From Sulfurovum sp. (lineage in GTDB: Bacteria > Campylobacterota > Campylobacteria > Campylobacterales > Sulfurovaceae): a DNA stretch of 5,209 nucleotides. Within the stretch, counting starts at the first letter, position 1, and each line of letters starts with the position of its first letter. The translations under genes and the position numbers were made by a program. Shown piece by piece: positions 5,206 to 5,209 of the stretch. The notes under the pieces are model-generated. The model was given only the letters and a program-made list of their open reading frames with translations. It searched no databases and was not told the origin of the DNA. The stretch is from the NCBI GenBank assembly GCA_020719895.1, contig DYPM01000115.1, forward strand, positions 1 to 5,209, in the 5' to 3' direction.

Positions 5206-5209
5206 CAAA

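Overview
The window looks like chromosomal DNA of a low-GC Campylobacterota (Epsilonproteobacteria) relative, probably a free-living Sulfurimonas/Sulfuricurvum/Sulfurospirillum-like bacterium. This rests on the A/T-rich codon use, the short ComEC without a beta-lactamase domain, and the overall protein style. The genus is inference; no 16S or other marker is present.

Layout from left to right. Bases 1-526 hold a compact minus-strand module read right to left: a promoter-like element, a 36-residue small ORF with a strong ribosome binding site, a MNT-type nucleotidyltransferase overlapping it, and the first 27 codons of a partner gene that overlaps the nucleotidyltransferase stop by ATGA. This resembles a MNT/HEPN toxin-antitoxin operon cut by the window edge. 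Bases 556-1821 (minus) encode a ComEC/Rec2-type DNA-uptake channel. Its upstream region is a perfect 147-bp tandem duplication (1821-2114) of a palindrome-rich element whose comEC-proximal edge falls on the comEC start codon.

A divergent tRNA-Val(GAC) gene follows (2190-2264, plus) with a fully consensus promoter. Only 4 nt separate its CCA end from the stop codon of a convergent minus-strand GMC flavin oxidoreductase gene (2269-3960). That gene is translationally coupled (ATGA) to an upstream Tat-signal-bearing gluconate-2-dehydrogenase subunit 3 family gene (3957-4463). The two probably form a periplasmic FAD-dependent dehydrogenase in which the small subunit carries the large one through Tat; the expected cytochrome c subunit is not seen.

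The 304-bp gap 4464-4767 contains a dispersed repeat of the widespread 'GATTGCTTC...GCAATGAC' kind. It is followed by a plus-strand DoxX-family membrane protein gene (4768-5205). The main points for follow-up are the three-gene overlapping MNT module, the 147-bp duplication in the comEC leader, and the GMC enzyme, which appears to lack the usual catalytic histidines and carries a cysteine trio.
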